Part shown: positions 1 to 10,660 of the stretch, piece by piece
Layout of the letters: every line of letters begins with the position of its first letter
How positions within the stretch are numbered: the first letter of the stretch is position 1
Assembly: GCA_022478985.1 (NCBI GenBank)
Contig: JAKSZP010018524.1
Location: 111,034-175,033 of the forward strand
Direction of reading: 5' to 3'
Source of the DNA: Massospora cicadina
Taxonomy: Eukaryota; Entomophthoromycota; Entomophthoromycetes; Entomophthorales; Entomophthoraceae
DNA: 64,000 nt
The notes under the pieces: model-generated
Told to the model about the DNA's origin: nothing
The model's input: only the letters and a program-made list of their open reading frames with translations
Databases searched by the model: none
Made by a program: the position numbers and the translations under genes

Positions 1-112
1 TGGGATATAATGAGTCTTATTGGATATAATGAGTTTATTGGATCGCCTCTATATAAGGCGATAAGGCGATGTTGATGTTTGACAAATACAAAGTAATTGC
101 CTACATATAGGG

Positions 113-594
113 TGACAGCAGATTAAGAATAATAAGCCAAATTGAAAAAAATCGGCGGAATAGAATAACCCAAGCAATGAGAAATAGTATCGCATACAGA
201 TGATGTATATAAGTGAAATGAGTAATTGAGAGAAGAGAGTTTTTGAGGGAAAGATGAGCGGGACAACGAAATGTAGCTGTATTTATAAAATAAATAAAAG
301 TACTGGCTAAAGCGATTGCTCCTATTTTTAAATATATTTTCAAGTGTGACCAAAGGACTGACGATATTCACATCATCTGTCCGTTGTTCAGAGGGCTCAA
401 CCTGTGTGACTAGTCCGGCGGATCCTAGGGATACCATCCAAAATTACAACAATTATAATTTAATTATTGGGGCCAATCCCCAATACTTCAGATCTGGCTC
501 AACCCAAGTTAATGTGGAGCAAATCTGGCATCCAAATGTAGGTGGGTTGCAAACTATAATTAAGGCTTCCCCCAATAAAGGGAGAATCCCAGCA
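113..594 (-). repeat. 3' LTR of the TRIM-like element
   Basis: The part 448-594 matches 1485-1625, with shared blocks including 'caacccaagttaatg', 'gtaggtgggttgcaa' and 'ccccaataaagggagaatcc'. The inner edge ends in ...CAGCA, so the minus-strand LTR begins TG. The outer edge at 113 is placed only by a short resemblance (TGACAGCAGATT against TGTCAGGAATTT at 1099). The middle portion could include an unrelated insertion. Confidence 0.5.
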
Positions 595-609
595 GAGCCC
601 CCTCCAAGC
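595..609 (-). other. Polypurine tract of the TRIM-like element
   Basis: On the minus strand this reads as a G-rich purine run (CTTGGAGGGGG) directly beside the 3' LTR start. That is the position where plus-strand DNA synthesis of an LTR element is primed. Confidence 0.5.
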
Positions 610-704
610 CTTGACTAGGGGTAAGAGCTGAGGCGGGGGCACCAGATCTGGGTGGCAGAGTGGAATGGCCAAGGTAGTTGGTGCAGACACAACAGTAGGA
701 TCTG

Positions 705-960
705 GTGAGCATCATCGGGAAGTGGCCTTGGCATCAGTGCTGGGGCTGGCATCAGGATTGGCACCTGGCATTGGCACTGGGGCCAGCATTGGCATGGGGC
801 CAGAATCAAGAGGAGGTCCCAGCATCAGGGTTGACACCTGAAATTGGCGCTGGGGCCAGCATCAGGCTGGGGGCTGGCATCAGGAGGAGGTCCCAGCATT
901 GGCGCTGGGCCTGTATTGGCATAAGAGCCAGAATCAGGAATGACACCCCAGTAACCTGAG
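705..960. repeat. GC-rich degenerate minisatellite
   Basis: Imperfect tandem copies of units such as 'ggcatcaggattggcacc', 'ggcattggcactggggccagc' and 'ggctggcatcaggaggaggtccc' fill this stretch, which is far richer in GC than its surroundings. The open frames across it on both strands are low-complexity by-products of the repeat. It forms most of the interior of the TRIM-like element. Confidence 0.7.
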
Positions 961-1080
961 CTTGGCTGCCCAGGCTAGTTTCAGGGGCCATTAGCCCCCA
1001 TCCTGGCTTGCCCTCTTGGATCAGAGGCCAGGGACTGCCCCTCCTCCTTCCATTTTAGCTCTTGCTGAGAACTCAGGGGC

Positions 1081-1097
1081 CCTTGTAGTGAGCACCA
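1081..1097 (-). other. Primer-binding site, TGGTGCTCACTACAAGG type
   Basis: On the minus strand this reads TGGTGCTCACTACAAGG, one base from the LTR end at 1099. TGG complements the CCA end of a tRNA. Nearly the same 17 bases lie beside other LTRs at 14169, 21496, 29549 and 63191, which supports a shared tRNA primer. The tRNA was not identified. Confidence 0.65.
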
Positions 1098-1098
1098 C

Positions 1099-1625
1099 TG
1101 TCAGGAATTTGGGGGAGCGTACTCCAACATGCCCATTATTGTCAGGGCCCCAAAGCCCCCAGCGAGTTAATAGTTCATTAAGCCCAAAGTAAAGCTAAAA
1201 ACGGAAAAGAGATAGGTGAGAAACAGTAATTTTATTGAATTAATCCTCAAGGTATTTATATGACCTTGATGGATTGGGAAAGGAAGATTCAGAAAGTTCA
1301 GCATTGTTTGCCAAAGCCAAATAAATATAAATAATACAAAGGGAATCGGCGCATCCTCATCATAAGTCACGGTGCACCCAAAAGATAATTTGAATGGGGT
1401 GCGAGTGCTGAAAGGATTTTGCCATGACCCAATTAAATTTTGAAATCCTTGGCATTAGTTGCCAGTGTCAAATTTGAATTTTAATTATAATTTACTTATT
1501 GGGGCCAATCCCAATACTTCAGATTGGGCTCAACCCAAGTTAATGGGGAGCCCAATCTGGAATCTGCCTGTAGGTGGGTTGCAACCTATAATTGAGGCAT
1601 CCCCCAATAAAGGGAGAATCCCAAC
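1099..1625 (-). repeat. 5' LTR of the TRIM-like element
   Basis: The LTR starts TGTCAGGAATTT on the plus strand and ends ...GGAGAATCCCAACA, so both ends carry the TG...CA signature. Its minus-strand start (TGTTGGGATT) resembles the LTR start of E1. It contains AATAAA-like and ATAAATA stretches but no credible gene. Confidence 0.55.
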
Positions 1626-1920
1626 ATCATGCTTCAGTTTGAACATAGTGTCAAGTGTGATTAGTGCTATTTTTGCTTTAAACCAAAGGAAGATGAAAAG
1701 CATAATCTTGATTTTCTTCTCAGGTTTGGGCTCATCAGCACGTGGGTAATATGCCAGAGCTTAGAGAAGATGAAGATGTTGACATCTAACACTTTTTCCT
1801 TAAAAGTTGAGGTGTGTGTGTTTCTAGCAGGCCATACAGGCTACAGACTTGACAGTACCTTCTTCTCACTTTTAAGTACTGATGGACCTTTATTATTAAA
1901 CAATATTTTAAGGTAGCGGA
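1626..1920. other. Gap without recognisable gene
   Basis: About 300 bp between the TRIM-like LTR and the LINE remnant. I see only short unsupported frames; it may be the 3' untranslated end of the minus-strand LINE, which would lie here. Confidence 0.4.
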
Positions 1921-2640
1921 TCATCTGTATGTTTGGAATGGTGCAATATTGGAAGGTGGGCTGAAATTTGGTACACCAATCCTTAATATGGAAGATTTGT
2001 CCAAGTTAAGCTTCACATTTGACACTGAATGGTATAGGCTCATGAAATATTTGGCGCCTAGAAGGTCAATCAGAGAGCTGATTCCTACTATGGTGTCATT
2101 AGCAAAGGCTTTCATTTTCAGCTGTCACTTGTTGGGGTAGATGAGGCCTCATAATTTTGCATCCACTGCTTCCAAGATAATATTGGCTGCAAAGTTTAAC
2201 AGGATCAGCAACATAGGATCGTTTTTGCAGAGACCCTGGATAATTAGGATATCCTTGGTAAGATCATCAGCATCAATCAACTTTGTAGTAAGACCTAAAT
2301 ACAGTGTTGAGATCTAGGAATGGAAAGCATTGAGGAGACCTACCACTTTTAACACCGTGTGCAAGAAGGGCCACACTACCAAACTGTAGGCAATCTTTAT
2401 GTCAAAAACATAAGATAGCCCAGTTCAGATCCTCACATATCCTAAAGCACGTTCTGAATGGTAATAATACTGTCCCAGTTAATGTGACTCTTGAACCTAT
2501 GCTGGGCCTGATGAAGAGTATGCGGTGCTGTTGTCATAAGCCTATTTGACAGAATTTTCGTTAGAATTTTGTATTCAGCGTTCAAGAGGGCAATTGAGAA
2601 CCAGTTCCCAAGGTGCCATTGGAGCCCTTTATGTCATATT
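1921..2640 (-). pseudogene. LINE (non-LTR retrotransposon) reverse transcriptase fragment
   Basis: Three collinear blocks on the minus strand match the non-LTR RT pattern. Near 2460-2630 the frame reads 'NWFSIALLNAEYKILTKIL' followed by 'NRL', the family's N(Y/W)RPISLLN.DYKI...RL block. Near 2140-2230 it reads 'QGLCKNDPMLLILLNFAA', matching RGxRQGDPLSPLLFNLA. Near 1930-2115 it reads 'AFANDT', then SN.KLN..KS, matching the catalytic FADDT and the downstream SNxKLNxxKS block. Frames change between blocks and the second catalytic Asp region is FAND rather than FADD, so the copy is dead. Neither the endonuclease nor a poly-A tail was recognised. L1 or Tad-like placement is an inference. Confidence 0.8.
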
Positions 2641-2654
2641 TACATGACTTTATT

Positions 2655-2965
2655 GAGGGGACCAACTTCCAAGACAAGAATGGGCGTCAGAGTCAAAAAA
2701 GGGCAAGCTATAGGACCTCCCTGACTTAAGGCACACCTTAGACCAACGCTGGGTGCAGGCCAGATATGCCCATGTTGGTTCAGGGGAAGTGCAAGATGCT
2801 GTCATGGTTGAGAAAAGACATCATAATTGGGACCAACGTTAAAGACAAAGCAGCATGTTAGGAGACCAAGAACGTGAAGTTGGCAGGCCTCCCTGACCTC
2901 AAGCATATCATAGATCAATTCTGGGTGAAGGCGAAGTATGCCCAGGTTGGTCCAAAGAATTCAAA
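2655..2965. repeat. Diverged tandem duplication, about 183-bp spacing
   Basis: Two copies begin near 2657 and 2840 with 'gggaccaac' and share 'cctccctgac', 'aga(c/t)caa(c/t)(g/t)ctgggtg' and 'gtatgccca(g/t)gttggt'. In one plus frame of the second copy the peptide 'LAGLPDLKHIIDQFWVKA' is open. This might be an N-terminal segment of a mobile-element protein, but I cannot assign it. Confidence 0.6.
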
Positions 2966-3479
2966 AGAAGTTTGGCCCTGTATATCAGCAGATTTGTTAA
3001 AATGAACTATCTTTGCAATAAACAAAAATAATTTACTTTATTTTTTGGGTGAATGGGTCTCAAAACCTGTTCAGTTTTAGAAATTTCCAGATCAGGTTGG
3101 CTCTTCTACACTCAATTATCAGAGTTCAATCAATTACCCAGTACAGTGTATTGCCCAATGGAAGCATGCACCTATTGGTGCGCCTCAGCTTAGACCTGCT
3201 TTCTTCTATTGATTGTTTTTCCAAAAATCCCTTAAATTCCTCATGTCAAGACCAATATCTCCCATTGGTCAACTTTCCCTTATAATAAACTCCTTTGCTA
3301 GTACACTATTTTTATATTTATGTTGTCTTGGATGATTTTGTGCGCAGACCTCTTTGTGGAGGTCTCACGCTACATTAAACTTTTAATTTCAACTATTATT
3401 AAACTTTCTGCCTGTGCACCGTTGGGTCGCCCAGGTTTTCTCCAATCTAGGACGGCTAAAATTTACCACTCCATTTACC

Positions 3480-4380
3480 GCGTTGCTCCTATTTGGTTAC
3501 TTCCTCTAATGATAACCCTCCTCAACCTAAGTCATCATTGCTTGATCACCCTCTTCTGGGCTCTAGTAACTTTTGTACTAATGACTTTTTCCTGGCGTTA
3601 GCCCTGTGCACCAAGCCCTACCACGCTGGAAACAAGAGAGTTATAGACAATCTCCTTACATTAGTTGACCAACCATTTGATCTTACATGCATGAACTTTT
3701 CTGTGTAGGGCTTTCACAATGTAAAAATGGTGTGCGCCAGCTGTTGGCCATGATTGCAGTGGGGCTCACCACTGTTTACTCTTTTTTCCTGAAGGTTGGA
3801 GCATCTTGGCGTTATTTTTGCTACCTCCAACTGAAAATTACCCACCCTTCTTGCTCATACTCTGCGGATATGGGCGCTTCATGGTCCAAGGGTCATGATT
3901 CACCGACTTTCTGTTGAAAATAATAAAATTGATTCAATTAAACTGGGTTTTCCTCAGCACTGTGTTTGAACGGTGCAGGCGGTACCTCATTGATGAGCCT
4001 GGGGGTGAAGGCCTTTGATAACGTCAGACAACCATTTTTAAAAAGGAACTAGGGTCATTTACAACTAATAACGCGTTTTATAATGGCGTTGCCATATATA
4101 CAACTGAACCATATTTATTACCCTATGGCTCAGATATGGACCCCATTTCTGTGTATCAAATTACCCCAGAGAACCCACATGTAACCACCACAATGATCCG
4201 CGTTGAACCCGGGAAGAGGAGAAGGAGTTATAATCACAATATAAAAACGTTTTTGCGGTTGCTGAAGATATGATGGGATATGTGGCTTCAGTAGTAAGTG
4301 TGGTCATAATCCCCCTCCTTTCTTTGATGCAGAAATGTACCCTGGGGTCAGGATAGAACCTGAAGAATAGTATGGTGGTG
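3480..4380 (+). pseudogene. Probable gag region of E0
   Basis: This stretch sits where gag belongs, immediately before the E0 protease. Short plus-strand frames (for example 3493-3708 and 3687-3917) run through it, but I see no capsid or zinc-knuckle motif. The call rests on position only. Confidence 0.35.
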
Positions 4381-4382
4381 AA

Positions 4383-4710
4383 GTGTTGGCGCTGTCTGCT
4401 ATGAATAAAAATCATTTGGGATATTTTTTGTTAACTGCTACCTTTTCATCACCTTCAGGTAAAATTAGCACTACTATCTTGGTGGATACTGGAGCCTCTG
4501 AAAATTTTATTGACCAAGACCTAGCCGACTACCTTGAGCTGAGTTACTTGCCAGATGGTACGGTTAGGGGTGGGGCATCTCAAGGCCTCCTCACACTGAA
4601 GGCTCTAAGGTTAGTGGATTATCAAGTGGGCAAGTATAATTTGTCAGACTGATTCCAAGCTTTAAAAAACCTTCTGTATCCAATTATTTTGGGAATATAG
4701 TGGTGGTGAA
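4383..4710 (+). pseudogene. Retropepsin-like aspartic protease of E0
   Basis: The frame carries 'TILVDTGASENFIDQDLA', with the aspartic protease DTGA core (about residues 36-39 of the open frame). It continues through a stop at 4650 to 'LLYPIILGI', the usual (V/I)ILG segment before the tryptophan. The neighbouring E5 protease has 'TLVDTGATKNFIRQELA' and '(Y)PVILGVGW', which confirms the family. The enzyme would cleave the Gag-Pol polyprotein in the particle. The active-site triad is intact, but the frame is interrupted. Confidence 0.8.
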
Positions 4711-4854
4711 AGTTTGAGTCAGTGCCAACTTGAAAGACAATACCTTGTCCTTAACATTAAAGTATAGTCATATATTTGTTGTCCCTTTATCTGAGGCTAA
4801 TTCTCAGGGCGATCTGCCACACTGGTCTAATATCCACAAACTTGTCTTGCTCCG

Positions 4855-5660
4855 TTGCTGAAGCCCTCTCTGAAGGTACCCTTACCTTTCTGTTTGGAGG
4901 GGCTGGAATATTCTTTTGATGCAGATTCAACCATTTTACTGCCAGCTCATTCAGAGTTTGATTGCAAGTTCAAGCTCACCATTAATCTGGTTCATATATC
5001 TTCCCTGATTTATCCTTTGACTGTATGGGAGGAAGCAGCATTAGATGTGTGGGTTAAAGTGCAGTTATCCAAAGGCGCAATTTTTAGTGTACCTCCCCAG
5101 TATGTCCCCATTTCACTTTGAGGAGAAATCTGATAGTACTTTGCGCCCATTATTAGATTATGGGAACCTAAACAATGTCACTGTACTATACTTACACCCC
5201 ATACCAAGGACTCTAAGCTTCTTCTTGCTTGCTATGTGGAGAAGGTCTAGCCTTCTCCAAACTGGATTGCCTAAATGCACTTGATTAAATTCGGATAAAG
5301 AAGGTCCAGGAGTAGCTGACCGCATTTTGTACCAGAAAAGGGATTTTACAAATTCTGGTTATGCCCTTTAGACTTAAAAATACACATGCTAATTTCCAAC
5401 GTCATATAGATGCGGCCTTGGGGGACCACTGGGTGTGTGCAGTGGCCTACATAGATGTTATTCTGGTGTTTTCACCTGATCATTAGTCCCAAGAAGTACA
5501 CTTTTGGCAAGTGGTGGAGAGGTTAAAGACAACCAACCTTACGCTAAAAATTAGTAAATGTGAATTATTCAAGTCCCAGGCCACCTTCCTGGGCAACCTC
5601 GTGTTTGACAAAGGACAAATGATAGATACAGACAAGGAGAAGGTGATTTGTGAGTGGCCC
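4855..5660 (+). pseudogene. Reverse transcriptase of E0 (broken)
   Basis: Recognisable pieces in order are 'AALDVWVKVQLSKG' near 5030, 'EKSDSTLRP' and 'DYGNLNN' near 5125-5170, a degraded MPFG.KNA block near 5360, and 'AYIDVILVFSPDH' near 5440-5485. The last corresponds to the catalytic YMDD box, now YIDV, so a catalytic Asp is lost. At least five frame changes or stops interrupt the domain. Confidence 0.8.
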
Positions 5661-5784
5661 ACTCAAACTTTGGTCAAGTGATTGAGGAGTTTTTTAGGAC
5701 GTGTACATTTCTTAAGAAATTCACGCCCAATCTCTCTGAGGTGTCGGCGCCCTTGTAATAGGTGAGTGGAGCTAAAGTGCTCCA

Positions 5785-5930
5785 GTGGTCCCCCATTTTG
5801 CAGAATACCTTCCAAGAAGTAAAGTGCAACCCGCTTCCATGTCTGTCCTTTGCCATGTGTTAAAAATTGGGAACTTTCCAACTATGTTAAATACTGATAG
5901 CTTCCAAAAATTAACTGCACAGGTTCTATA
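5785..5930 (+). pseudogene. Truncated RNase H start of E0
   Basis: A short frame holds 'TDSFQKLTAQVLY', which aligns with the TDAS.....A.LL start of the Gypsy RNase H (E5: 'TTDASNFAVGAALL'). Similarity ends at about 5930, where E1 LTR sequence begins. The domain is cut off after its first strand. Confidence 0.55.
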
Positions 5931-6956
5931 TGTGCACAATTTGCGTTGTTTGATAGTAGTTGATAGTTAATTGATAATAGTATGATTAATATTATCCATG
6001 GTTGAATAGATAAACCTGAAATGGTTCAACGCTAGACCTGTAATTCTCCACAAGATACAGCTGATGTCAACTATAGGGACTTATTCCCTTATTCATCTAA
6101 CTTGAACCAATATCAGATCCAGGAGTTTACGGCCTTTCTTTTTATCATGCTGATTATGCAGATATTCCACTCTAAGTTCAGCTTCTCCTCTAAGGATCCT
6201 CAAACCATACTCTTTATATGACAAAAGTTTCCACAATTATTGTATACAACAATAAAATCCTGAAGATGAATAGAACTTAAAACAATAATTGATCTTAAAC
6301 TCAATGTTTTTTATTAATGCATATTGATAGGGATTTATAGTGGGAATCTGGCGCCCAACTTCTCAGTTAACGCCTCAGTTATGAAGTGGCAGCCTTTTCT
6401 GTTGAACTTCCCTCTTACATCTCACCAGAAATGGTCTTCTCCATCTAGTTAGGATTCCTCTGTCAGACATACTTAAGACCTGAAATAGGAAGAGCCAGAA
6501 AACTTGGCCTAATGTTTCTCGCTCAATCACAGCAAACAAACCATATTTGACTAATTACCTGCTTAGGTAATGGGACTCTTTGCTCATTATGGCAGGTCGC
6601 AAACCAACTGATCAATTTATCAGTTGCAGGCAGCATCACTCGCATTACAACTGCTGCTTAAATTCCAGCCTGGTTGGTGATGAAATCTGACTAATCCCAA
6701 TTGGTACACCTGATAGTTAATCAATGATAAACTATCAGAGCCCCTATTTTGTCAGCAACTCTGTCCAATGAGATCTTAAGAATTTACCTGGATCAATCTC
6801 AATGGATCAAAACCTGTCAAATTACCTAAAATCCCCATAAACAATATTACCCTAAAATCAGGGTCAACTGATTTTAATCTACTTCGTTATAGGGAAATAT
6901 CCCTTAGCAATACATGGTAATCTAGACGGCTGGAAAGGTGGGAAAAAATCCCAACA
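5931..6956 (-). repeat. 3' LTR of E1
   Basis: Aligns with 14188-14809 plus 25293-25830. Shared stretches include 'gttgaatagata/gattgaatagaca' near 6002, 'ggcgcc(t/c)' near 6350-6390, and 'gatagttaatcaat' and 'ccaatcccaat(t/c)ggtac' near 6690-6730. The inner end is ...AATCCCAACA. Relative to the right LTR it lacks roughly 80 bp near its plus-strand start, so the outer edge is approximate. Confidence 0.75.
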
Positions 6957-6969
6957 CATCCCCCTCTTG
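6957..6969 (-). other. Polypurine tract of E1
   Basis: The plus strand reads 'catccccctcttg' directly after the LTR; on the element's strand this is CAAGAGGGGGATG, a typical plus-strand primer tract. A second copy lies at 7515-7527. Confidence 0.65.
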
Positions 6970-7514
6970 TCTATATTTTCTACAAGAGTAGGATCAGGAT
7001 AGGAAAATACTGCCTCAGACACTAAGTTGAATATTTCTTGGTTTCTAGAAGAGCACAGTTGATCTGCACTCATTGCTGCTCAGGACAACCTTCAGCATGC
7101 AGTTCTCTTCCTCCTCGCTGCTGTCTACTCAGAGCGTGGTCCCCATGACCCTCTGTCACGCCAGGCTGATTGACTTACTTGTGGCAATTCTAGTCCCATG
7201 TTCCAGTTTTCCCCTAGTCAGGGCATATGATCCATTGTCATATTCAGGATTCTTGGTCCGGCGTCCTTGCTTTCCAGATCTCCCTCCTCATCCTTGAAAG
7301 GAGGTTACTACCATCAATGTCTATCTCATGGCAAAAAATAAGATTGATCAATTATATTTGCTCTTGTTATTTTCTCTTAATAACTTTTCCTCTCATATCA
7401 TTCTTAAATTTTTTTTCTGAAGAGCTTATATCATTAATTTGAGATTAATTTCTCCGAAATTAGAGCTTAATTAGTACTGAAGTGAATATTGTCAACTATT
7501 ATTATAAAAGTCTG

Positions 7515-7527
7515 ACATCCCCCTCTT
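7515..7527 (-). other. Second polypurine-tract copy inside E1
   Basis: 'catccccctcttgtc' recurs here about 558 bp inside the first tract. It could be an internal priming tract or the scar of a nested element whose LTR occupied 6970-7514. Neither can be decided from one copy. Confidence 0.45.
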
Positions 7528-7649
7528 GTCCAGCTCAAATGTTAAATTTGGATTCTCAGTACCAGCGATATCTTTAATGTCTAATAAAGATGCCTGGCTC
7601 TTCCAATTAATGAGTTGATCAGCGTGAAGAAATCTCTTTTATGATCCCC

Positions 7650-8600
7650 CTAGGTCCCATAGTCCCAGTCAAGCACCCAAGGCAGTTCTTTCATGGAACT
7701 ACCAGAAACAGTATCCAACCCTGACAAAACCAGAGTAGCAACCATCTCAAACAACTCACAGCTAATTCTCCCTCTGTTGTCAATTCCCACATTGGATTTT
7801 AATACTCTTCTGAATTTGGCTCCTTTTAAAGATACTCCTAATAATATCATTAATTCTTCTGAAGCAATACCATCCAATGTTGATCAATCATTTCTCACCA
7901 GATCTGATTTGCTTCCAGAGTTTTTTTCAACTCAGCCAATCTTATAAATCAGCTGTTCTTTCAACCAAACTGGCCATCATAAATCGTGAACATTTCAAGC
8001 TCCCCTATGCAGAATTGAGGACCCAATTGACCAAGGCTCTTTCCATAGCTCTGAACCCCTCCAATCTCACAAACATCCTAGCTTGAGATGTTACAGCCTA
8101 TGCCCTTCATTTTGTAAGCCAAGTTCCTTGAAGTTGGGCCACGAAGCTTCCAGCCTCTCCCAAATTATATCGCTCATTCTGCTTTCAAATCCAAGAAGAT
8201 CATATTCGTTGTCTTCAGGATGCCATCTGCTCCTTGAATAACTATCTCATATATTGGCACTCACCATTGGTACCTTCCCCTTATAGCTCTGATTGGGGGC
8301 ATGATTTGGCAATACCCGCCTAGTATCCATTGCCAACACTGGCTCACATGTCCAACATTCTTGATGAAGCCCATTGGCAAGTGCTTAAGACCATTATTCC
8401 AGCTTCAATGCCATATCAGGATTACTTGGGGTTATTTACTGACTGCCTCTTCTTTTTCTGTTGCTTACCTCCCTGATCAGGGGTATCATGATTGGCAAGT
8501 ACTGACATCTCCATTTCTCTTCCCCTTATCATATTCTCTCAGGGTTCAGCCTCTGCTCAATGAACTTGGCTTTAAGTAGGTCTAGCTCTTGATAGGGTCT
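7650..8600 (+). pseudogene. Opposite-strand degenerate ORF in the 3' region of E1
   Basis: A frame from 7693 to about 7925 continues, after a one-step shift at a run of seven T (7920-7926), in a second frame to about 8480. It has only a few stops (TGA at 8084 and 8129, TAG at 8312). The peptide is not low-complexity, for example 'LAIINREHFKLPYAELRTQL' and 'HIRCLQDAICSLNNYLIYW'. That many near-open codons on the strand opposite to E1 is unlikely for non-coding decay. It lies between integrase and the 3' LTR, starting on the LTR side. I do not recognise the family. It could be an accessory gene carried by the element or a remnant of an older element; a similar arrangement exists in E6. Confidence 0.5.
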
Positions 8601-9059
8601 GATCTCAGATAAATTTGACAGTCTCTTTCACTCCTACTGTTATACATCCTCACTCTAAGAGGCGACATAGGCTGAAATATCTCTGAGGTGAGGGTAACCA
8701 AAAAAATATAAAATTATATGACTTTTTTATGCGCGTTTTTATGTTTTTTCTTACATTTTTACAATTATTTTCTTCTTCTTCTAATATGGGACATGACCTT
8801 CACTCAGTTCAGAGGTCCATCTTAATTATTTACCCAAACTGGTTCCTAGGTATACTCCGACCTACTAATTTGCATGGTTCAGAGGTCTTATTTTTTAAGA
8901 CTTAATCATTTATCAAGTTCAGCGATTCTTTTTAGGACTTAACCAAAAATATCAGGACATAGCCATATCAATGGTTTAGTGGTCCTTTGGGAACACTATT
9001 ATCATTTTTCTCTTGGATCAAATGCTTTAGATACTTATAATGAACTGATTCACAATTCT

Positions 9060-10130
9060 TCCATCCAAGAGATTCTTGATGGAGTAGGCGTCCATCTCCA
9101 TCTTGGCAATAACCTTAAATGGACCCACCATTGTGCATCTAGTTTGTTTCTTCTTTCAAAACTATGCGTAGCACAATAGGCTACCTTATCACATATTTAT
9201 GTTTGGATAATGACTGTTGGTTCTTATCATCCATCATTTTGATTTTAATTTTCTCCTTCAAGGTCTTATCAAATTCTTGCAATTGCATCACAATCAGGAT
9301 ATTTAACAATTGGAACAAGTACTGCTTGGCACTCATCCCAAATATTGGTTCAACCATCAAATATTGAATCGATGGTAATGCAGCTTTCCTTCCATAAAAA
9401 AATTTAAAAGCCGTTTTTCTGTTGCCGTATGGTGAATGATGTTATATGCAAACATCACCAAATTGATGTATGTTCTCTATGAAAATTTTTTTCCACCAAT
9501 CATCTTCCTCAGCATCAAGGTCAGCGCTCCATTGACTCGTCTACCAGTCCATTCATCTCCATCTAGTAAGGTACTGCCATTACTCCTCAGATCCCCATTA
9601 TTTCATTCAACCTTGGGATCACGTGGGACGTGAAATTTGTTCCATTATCATTTAACAAGACTTGTGGGCATCCATGGCAGTATATAACTTGATCTAGGAT
9701 AAACTTTGCGGTACTTGTAGCATCCACTTTCGCCAGGGCCTTCGTCTCAAACCATATAGTCAGATGGTCAATCACAACTATTTTATATTTGACTCCCCCT
9801 GTGCTCATGGTTAGTGGTCCCATCACATCAATGAACACTGTATGACAGGTAAATCCAGGGCGGACCAGTTGATATCCAGTCATGTTCTTGTGGGGTTTGT
9901 GCAACTAGCACTCCACACAGCAAGCCAGATTATTGGCCACATCATAGTTAATAAACTCCCAGTAATAGTACTGGCAAATGTGGTTGGTCATTTTCCTCAG
10001 GCCTCCAAGGCTGACAACCTTATGCCCATCTTGAACAATTTCCACTCGTTCTGATAATCTTGGAAATAATAGTTGTTTTCCATTGATCATCTTAAACACT
10101 TGTCCACCTTTGTTTCAGTGTTTTCCATTG
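9060..10130 (-). pseudogene. Integrase of E1
   Basis: Integrase joins element cDNA to host DNA. The N-terminal zinc-binding part is at 9905-10099 (ends 'YYYWEFINYDVANNLACCVEC'-like, with the C..C pair). The catalytic core at 9587-9904 reads 'FIDVMGPL' with the first Asp, 'KIVVIDHLTIWFETKAL', and 'LLNDNGTNF' with the second Asp. The Glu region lies beyond the stop near 9587, where frames such as 'NLVMFAYNIIHHTAT' continue to about 9430. Both visible Asp residues are intact; stops and frameshifts make the whole inactive. Confidence 0.85.
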
Positions 10131-10209
10131 TTTTCTGAAGCGCACTTTGGATCTCTTGGGGCTCATTCTTGATTTCTCCATCAACCATCTTCTTGAACAG
10201 CTCATCAGC

Positions 10210-10660
10210 TTGTTGGTATACCACATGGACTATTGATATCATTGATAAGCCATCCACATTCTGGTGAGAAGATCCCTCTTGGTGGACTATCTCATAATTG
10301 TAAGCCTATAGCTTCATGCCCATTGGGCCAGTTGTCCTTCCAGTTCTCATAAATTATGTAGCCAACGCATTGAGGAGTGGTGCGTCACCACCTTAAAGTG
10401 CGTTCCATGAATATAAACCTAAAACTGTTTACATGTGTAAATTACCGCAAGGAATTCATGCTCAATAACGGTGTAATTCATTTTGGCTGCTGATATTGTC
10501 TGGATTACATAAGCTACCAGCTTTTCATCTTTGAGCTCATCTACTTGACTCAGGATGGCGCCAATTGCCATTAACAAAACATGATTTTGGACTATAAGTT
10601 CTTGATTGAAATTAGGATATTTCAATATAGGAGAATCTATCAGATACCAGCATAATTCAT
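10210..10660 (-). pseudogene. RNase H of E1
   Basis: The open piece 10419-10625 reads '...LLMAIGAILSQVDELKDE', then 'KLVAYVIQTISAAKMNYTVIEHEFLAVIYTCKQF'. This is the RNase H pattern (GAVLSQ, ...A..S..L..A..NY...E.E.LA.V....F). Downstream near 10230-10310 the tail 'NYEIVHQEGSSHQNVDGLS' matches the HR.G..N..AD.LSR end. It would degrade the RNA of the RNA:DNA hybrid. Confidence 0.8.

Larger units (their letters stand above)
113..1625 (-). mobile_element. TRIM-like non-autonomous LTR retrotransposon
   Basis: Two LTR-like segments (113-594 and 1099-1625) face each other across about 500 bp that hold a polypurine tract, a GC-rich repeat and a primer-binding site but no recognisable protein. The segments 448-594 and 1485-1625 are clearly the same sequence. 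The outer parts are much more diverged, with only short matches such as the starts at 113 and 1099. On the minus strand the order is 5' LTR, primer site, short interior, polypurine tract, 3' LTR, as in terminal-repeat retrotransposons in miniature. Such elements rely on proteins from autonomous relatives; the shared primer site and LTR tip point to the E1 lineage. No target duplication was found, so the left limit is uncertain. Confidence 0.5.
3400..5930 (+). mobile_element. E0: chromovirus-like Ty3/Gypsy remnant
   Basis: A plus-strand run of a gag-like region, protease, RT and the start of RNase H, all closely related to E5. The match is strongest at 'EKSD(G/S)(S/T)LRP' and 'DYGNLNN'. It stops abruptly inside RNase H where the left LTR of E1 begins, so integrase, chromodomain and 3' LTR are absent. 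A 5' LTR probably lies in 3000-3480 but has no partner in the window. Stops and frameshifts occur throughout. Confidence 0.75.

Noticed and set aside
705..991. Proline- and alanine-rich proteins on either strand at the left end
   Set aside because: These frames follow from the GC-rich tandem repeat and lack any other evidence.
5880..5884. A target duplication for E1
   Set aside because: The bases left of the E1 LTR (AACTA or CTATA, depending on the border) do not match GTACT to its right.
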